This document shows, in pieces, positions 61,323-64,000 of a stretch of DNA of 64,000 nt. Made by a program: the position numbers and the translations under genes. Where the stretch lies: the NCBI GenBank assembly GCA_947164605.1, contig CAMUXE010000001.1, positions 124,001-188,000 of the forward strand, written 5' to 3'. Each line of letters starts with the position of its first letter. Position 1 is the stretch's first letter. This DNA is from an uncultured Lachnospiraceae bacterium (GTDB lineage Bacteria > Bacillota > Clostridia > Lachnospirales > Lachnospiraceae). Below the pieces are notes generated by a model. That model was not told the origin of the DNA, searched no databases, and saw only the letters and a list, made by a program, of their open reading frames with translations.

Positions 61323-63290
61323 CTATCTAATTTCACTACCTGCGATAATATCTTTATCGAGAGTGAGAACTGAAAGATTGTCCTCGTCATCACTTGCAGC
61401 AAGGATCATACCCTGTGATTCAATACCACAAAGCTTGACAGGCTTTAAATTGGTTACAACAGCAACCTTCTTGCCCACCATCTCTTCTGGCTTGTAATAG
61501 TTAGAAATACCAGAGACAATCTGTCTTACTTCATCACCGATTCTAATCTGAGAACATAAGAGCTTTTTAGACTTCTTAACCTTCTCACATGCAAGAACCT
61601 CTCCAACTCTAATCTGAATCTTTTCAAAATCAGAAAACTCTATCTCAGCCTTTTCCTCAACTTCTGGATACTTAATGCCGCCAGCTGCCTTTTTCTGAGC
61701 CTCTGCGATTTCCTCAGCCTTAGCTAAAACTTCATCCATATCAAGTCTTGCAAAAAGCATCTGTGGCTTCTCTACAACCTTGAGGCCTGACTCTCTGAGA
61801 CCAAACTTGTCAAGATCATCAAAATCTCTAAGTCCTACATTGGCATCCTCATAAATCTGAGCGAGTACCTTATCTGCTGTTGATGGCATATATGGCTTTA
61901 AGAGATTTGCACCGATTGTGATAGCTTCAGTGAGATTATAAAGAACCTCTGAAAGTCTGTCATACTTAGACTCATCCTTGCCAAGTACCCATGGCTCAGT
62001 CTCATCAATATACTTATTGCATCTCTTAAAGAGATTAAATACCTCAGTTATAGCATCTGCGACATGAAGAGTCTTCATCTTATCGCAAACCTTTGCCTTC
62101 GTTCCTGTAATATATGCCTTAAACTCATCATCAATAGGCTCTGTCTTAGCTGTAGCCTTAAGAGCTCCACCAAGATACTTATTGGACATGGCAACTGTTC
62201 TCTGAACAAGATTTCCAAGAGTGTTGGCAAGTTCAGAGTTGAATCTCTCAACCAAAAGCTCCCAGCTTATAACACCATCATTTTCAAATGGCATCTCATG
62301 AAGTACAAAGTATCTAACTGCATCAACACCAAAGATATCTGCTAAATCATCAGCGTAGATTACATTGCCCTTTGACTTGCTCATCTTGCCATCGCCCTGT
62401 AAGAGCCATGGATGACCAAATACCTGCTTTGGAAGTGGCTCACCAAGTGCCATAAGCATGATTGGCCAGTAGATTGTATGGAATCTCAAGATATCCTTGC
62501 CTATAAGGTGAAGATCTGCAGGCCAGAACTTCTTATATCTGTCAGAGTGATTTCCATCTGCATCATAGCCGATTCCAGTTATATAGTTTGTAAGTGCATC
62601 AATCCATACATAGATGACATGCTTCTCATCAAAAGTAACAGGGATTCCCCACTTGAAAGAAGTGCGTGAAACACAAAGATCCTGAAGGCCAGCCTTAAGG
62701 AAGTTGTTCATCATCTCATTCTTTCTTGATTCTGGCTGAATAAAGAGTGGATTCTCTTCAATATACTTGATAAGACGATCTGAATACTTGCTCATCTTAA
62801 AGAAATAAGCTTCCTCCTTAGCAGGAGTAACCTCTCTTCCACAATCCGGGCACTTGCCATCTACAAGCTGTGAGCTAGTCCAGAAAGACTCACAAGGTGT
62901 GCAGTACATACCTTCATACTCACTCTTATAGATATCACCCTGATTATAGAGCTTCTTAAAAATTTTCTTAACCTGCTCCTCATGATCCTCATCTGTAGTA
63001 CGGATGAAACGGTCATAAGAAGTATCCATAAGGTCCCAAATTCTCTTAATCTCACCTGCAGCCTTATCTACGAACTCCTTAGGTGTTATTCCTGCCTCCT
63101 GGGCCTTAATCTCTATTTTCTGGCCATGCTCATCTGTTCCTGTCTGGAAAAAGACTTCATAACCTTCCTGTCTCTTAAATCTTGCAATACTATCTGCAAG
63201 AACGATTTCATATGTATTTCCTATGTGTGGCTTACCAGATGCATAGGCAATTGCTGTTGTTATATAATATGGTCCTTTTGACTGTGACAT
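61323..63290 (-). CDS. metG: Methionyl-tRNA synthetase
   Basis: 655 aa. HIGH-type motif YASGKPHIGNTYE at the N-terminus, zinc knuckle CTPCESFW...CPDCGRE near 130-150, and KMSKSKGNVIYAD near 300. The C-terminal 110 residues are a tRNA-binding EMAP-II-like domain (FEKIQIRVGEVLACEKVKKSKKLL), as in the dimeric bacterial form. AAGGAGG precedes the ATG. Confidence 0.97.
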   Translation of the reverse strand: MSQSKGPYYITTAIAYASGKPHIGNTYEIVLADSIARFKRQEGYEVFFQTGTDEHGQKIEIKAQEAGITPKEFVDKAAGEIKRIWDLMDTSYDRFIRTTDEDHEEQVKKIFKKLYNQGDIYKSEYEGMYCTPCESFWTSSQLVDGKCPDCGREVTPAKEEAYFFKMSKYSDRLIKYIEENPLFIQPESRKNEMMNNFLKAGLQDLCVSRTSFKWGIPVTFDEKHVIYVWIDALTNYITGIGYDADGNHSDRYKKFWPADLHLIGKDILRFHTIYWPIMLMALGEPLPKQVFGHPWLLQGDGKMSKSKGNVIYADDLADIFGVDAVRYFVLHEMPFENDGVISWELLVERFNSELANTLGNLVQRTVAMSNKYLGGALKATAKTEPIDDEFKAYITGTKAKVCDKMKTLHVADAITEVFNLFKRCNKYIDETEPWVLGKDESKYDRLSEVLYNLTEAITIGANLLKPYMPSTADKVLAQIYEDANVGLRDFDDLDKFGLRESGLKVVEKPQMLFARLDMDEVLAKAEEIAEAQKKAAGGIKYPEVEEKAEIEFSDFEKIQIRVGEVLACEKVKKSKKLLCSQIRIGDEVRQIVSGISNYYKPEEMVGKKVAVVTNLKPVKLCGIESQGMILAASDDEDNLSVLTLDKDIIAGSEIR

Positions 63291-63387
63291 AATAACGCCT
63301 CCTTTTTTGCCTTACTATAATAACTTGATTTCGAATTATTGTAAAGTAATTGACTTTTCTATTTGTGGCTTTGATAAAATCATGCTC

Positions 63388-64000
63388 TTACTCAATCCCT
63401 AAATCATTTACTATATTCCCTTTTTTGAGATTAGCTTTGATAAATTTCTCATACTCGTAATCCCAAAGTTCTCTTGATCCCTTTGCTGTATTCTCATTTC
63501 TTTTAAGAATCTGACTGATTTTAACAGCATTCTCTCTCCAAGCCAAAGCTCCAGTGGCATCGTTTAAAAGAACAGGTTGAAAGTTATCCATAGTCCTTGC
63601 AAATCTTGCCTCAGCCGTCTGTCCTGCCTCAAACTCATCCCAGAGTTCCCTCATAAATTTAGCCTGATCCTTAGGCAGTTTCTCAAAGAGCTCATCAGCG
63701 CTGGCTAACTCCCTCTCTCTCTGAGTTTTTTTAGCACTTTCATCATAGGCGTAGGTATCTCCTGCACCTATCTCTACGAGATCGTGAATCAGGAGCATCT
63801 CTATGGTGCGCAACTTATCAATTTTCTCATTGGCATACTCGGCAAGCAACATTGTCATAATGGACATATGCCATGCGTGTTCTGCGTCATTCTCCCTCTC
63901 CATATCAGTCTTGAAAGTATGACGCTTTATAGCCTTTTCCTTGTCAATATATCGGATAAAGTCTATTTGTTTCTCTAATCTGTCAAGGTCTGTATTTTCC
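63388..64000 (-). CDS. HD-domain hydrolase, 5' end outside the window
   Basis: At least 203 codons; the frame stays open to the right edge. An internal ATG at 63903 would make a shorter protein, but the upstream 32 codons (LDRLEKQIDFIRYIDKEKAIK and RHTFKTD) match the usual start of this family and are coding. HD motifs: NDAEHAWHMS, then LLIHDLVEIGAGDTYAYD. It is a YfbR/HDDC2-type phosphohydrolase that probably acts on nucleotides. Confidence 0.85.
   Translation of the reverse strand, partial: ENTDLDRLEKQIDFIRYIDKEKAIKRHTFKTDMERENDAEHAWHMSIMTMLLAEYANEKIDKLRTIEMLLIHDLVEIGAGDTYAYDESAKKTQRERELASADELFEKLPKDQAKFMRELWDEFEAGQTAEARFARTMDNFQPVLLNDATGALAWRENAVKISQILKRNENTAKGSRELWDYEYEKFIKANLKKGNIVNDLGIE

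Noticed and set aside
63388-63903. Complete HD protein starting at 63903
   Set aside because: The frame upstream is open and matches the family's normal N-terminus, so the gene is cut by the window edge.

Overview
The window looks like chromosome of a low-GC, motile, anaerobic Firmicute of the family Lachnospiraceae. The closest guess is Lachnospira or a relative. Grounds: a flagellar locus laid out as in Bacillus subtilis, pyruvate formate-lyase with its activase, a secreted family-9 pectate lyase with all expected active-site residues, DUF2142 and DUF5684 membrane proteins, and AT-rich spacers with strong intrinsic terminators. The genus call is inference; no rRNA or tRNA gene was seen.

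Layout. 1-2.1 kb: two complete LicD-family phosphotransferases plus the 5' end of a third, read from a duplicated promoter. 2.4-16.3 kb: the late flagellar block, all on the minus strand, in the order comFC, yvyF, flgM, flgN, flgK (two paralogs), flgL, fliW, csrA, flaG, fliD, fliS, a small chaperone-like gene, and two short flagellins. Six sigma-D type promoters (TAAA-like, 14-16 bp, CCGATA-like) can be read in the window, and one flagellin leader carries a hairpin that presents GGA as CsrA sites do. 16.5-22.4 kb: recD2, then a flgJ-like gene, flhP, flhO and mreB/mbl. 22.5-28 kb: a decayed membrane-protein gene, a fused homocysteine methyltransferase/methylene-THF reductase, and a metal P-type ATPase with a separate HMA protein behind a 13-2-13 palindrome. 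28.2-31.5 kb: a probable CDP-alditol precursor operon (epimerase, cytidylyltransferase, Zn-dehydrogenase) headed by a second, divergent CsrA-like gene. 31.9-37.6 kb: DUF5684, a GltD-like oxidoreductase, an Rrf2 regulator, a ThiE-HAD fusion, a MATE transporter and a Nudix hydrolase. 37.8-45.4 kb: a GntR/FCD regulator, a RelA/SpoT-domain protein with a long unknown C-terminus, gltX, pflA, and a nuclease-helicase fusion that resembles a defence protein. 45.4-52.3 kb: a DUF2142 protein, trpD behind a tRNA-Trp T-box, an L,D-transpeptidase lipoprotein, bioB and bioY. 52.8-56.4 kb: pflB with an elaborate leader, and a PocR-type mini chemoreceptor. 56.5-64 kb: GNAT, tadA, pectate lyase, rsmA, tatD, metG and a partial HD hydrolase.

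Connections. FliW-CsrA-flagellin and FlgM-sigma-D are the expected flagellar control circuits. The rpe/cytidylyltransferase/dehydrogenase operon could supply CDP-ribitol (or a similar CDP-alditol) to the LicD enzymes beside the flagellins. The TGTATACA palindromes at the GntR/FCD gene recur twice at pflB, suggesting that this regulator controls formate fermentation.

The most unusual genome-level pattern is that several genes are followed, just past their stop codons, by tandem copies of their own last codons. It is clearest at the Nudix gene, the cytidylyltransferase and the epimerase.
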